6,436 nt of DNA from CAYXVU01 sp964468725. Its GTDB lineage: Bacteria > Acidobacteriota > Blastocatellia > UBA7656. The position numbers and the translations under genes were made by a program. This document shows positions 6,053-6,436 of this stretch, in pieces. The DNA lies in assembly GCA_964468725.1 (NCBI GenBank), contig CAYXVU010000305.1:1-6436 (forward strand). The letters run 5' to 3'. Each line of letters starts with the position of its first letter. Position 1 is the stretch's first letter. The notes beneath the pieces were generated by a model. It had not been told where the DNA came from and searched no databases. It worked only from the letters and a program-made list of their open reading frames with translations.

Positions 6053-6436
6053 AGGTTGATTCTTACCGCAATTGAAAAGACCGGCAATGACAACTCTTAT
6101 TGATGGGCCGTGCTCGCATCACTCCCGTTAAGCAACGAGCGGTTCTCAAAAGAATAAAAGATAGCGATTCACCCTTATCTGCAACGGCAAAGAAACCTCT
6201 TGATACTGTCGCTCGTTTCATTTCCCCTCGGCAGCGAATCGGCTATCGCTCACAGCTTATTGCTCAGAACGAAAGAAGAGCATCTGCCCAAGTGACGAGC
6301 AGATGACAATCATTAGCCCTCATTGGTGAACCATCAAAACTCCTTTTACCCTTCCATCATTCTCTTGCAACATTAAAGAATCCCCCTCTTCCCTTTGCAG
6401 TTACATTTTTTATCGCCGACTCCTCTCGCTCTTCCT
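6053..6436. other. Region upstream of folK with no recognisable gene
   Basis: These 384 bases appear more AT-rich than the rest. The longest plus frame (6100-6306, 68 codons) has no ribosome-binding site, no domain and low-complexity basic content, so I regard it as spurious. The plus strand is notably pyrimidine-rich from about 6340 to the end. The visible structure is a 7-bp hairpin at 6281-6305 and two overlapping minus-strand mini-ORFs at 6264-6373. The folK promoter should lie here, but no convincing -35/-10 pair was found. Confidence 0.5.
6281..6305. repeat. Inverted repeat with 7-bp arms, 11-base loop
   Basis: CATCTGC (6281-6287) and GCAGATG (6299-6305) are perfect inverted copies around CCAAGTGACGA. 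On the minus strand the stem is followed by CTCTTCTTTC, T-rich but not a clean T-run, so a weak terminator for a leftward transcript entering from beyond 6436 is possible. It could equally be a protein-binding site upstream of folK. It could also occur by chance, since the stem is short and the loop long. Confidence 0.35.

Noticed and set aside
6100..6306. 68-codon plus-strand frame upstream of folK
   Set aside because: No ribosome-binding site precedes the ATG, the composition is basic and unstructured, and nothing resembles a known small protein. Kept only as a remark in the non-coding region entry.

Overview
The window carries three genes: a long membrane-bound protein phosphatase on the plus strand, then two biosynthetic genes on the minus strand, a fused hisD-hisC and folK. 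Base composition looks moderately GC-rich (estimated by eye). A PDZ / multi-pass membrane / GAF / SpoIIE-type phosphatase, a bifunctional histidine enzyme and an intergenic ATCCGTG-type repeat together suggest an environmental Gram-negative, most likely Acidobacteriota (Blastocatellia-like). That placement rests on general familiarity with such architectures, not on a search. No rRNA, tRNA, CRISPR array, transposase or phage gene is visible, and the region looks like ordinary chromosome.

Layout. Positions 1-59 hold a plausible extended -10 promoter and a Shine-Dalgarno sequence for the phosphatase, which runs to 2759. Six bases later the hisD-hisC gene ends, so the two genes converge tail to tail with no room for a terminator between them. 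The fused gene is read leftward from 5177. A 251-base gap (5178-5428) holds its ribosome-binding site inside a small palindrome, an imperfect operator-like palindrome, and three copies of ATCCGTG/C. folK follows, also read leftward, from 6052 (or 6046) to 5429. The last 384 bases (6053-6436) contain no recognisable gene, only a 7-bp hairpin and a pair of overlapping mini-ORFs of doubtful reality.

Function. The phosphatase is built like a receptor: a periplasmic PDZ domain, ten predicted membrane spans that satisfy the positive-inside rule, a cytoplasmic GAF-like sensor and an RsbU/SpoIIE catalytic domain with its metal ligands intact. No anti-sigma factor or STAS-domain partner is encoded nearby. 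The fused protein supplies histidine steps 7 (aminotransferase) and 9-10 (dehydrogenase) but not the phosphatase of step 8. FolK makes the pyrophosphorylated pterin used in folate synthesis. The two biosynthetic genes share a strand but not a pathway, so co-transcription is possible but not shown.

The most notable items are the HisD-HisC fusion, the receptor-phosphatase architecture, an extra segment inside FolK, and the ATCCGTG repeat. I found no convincing evidence of a wholly new system.
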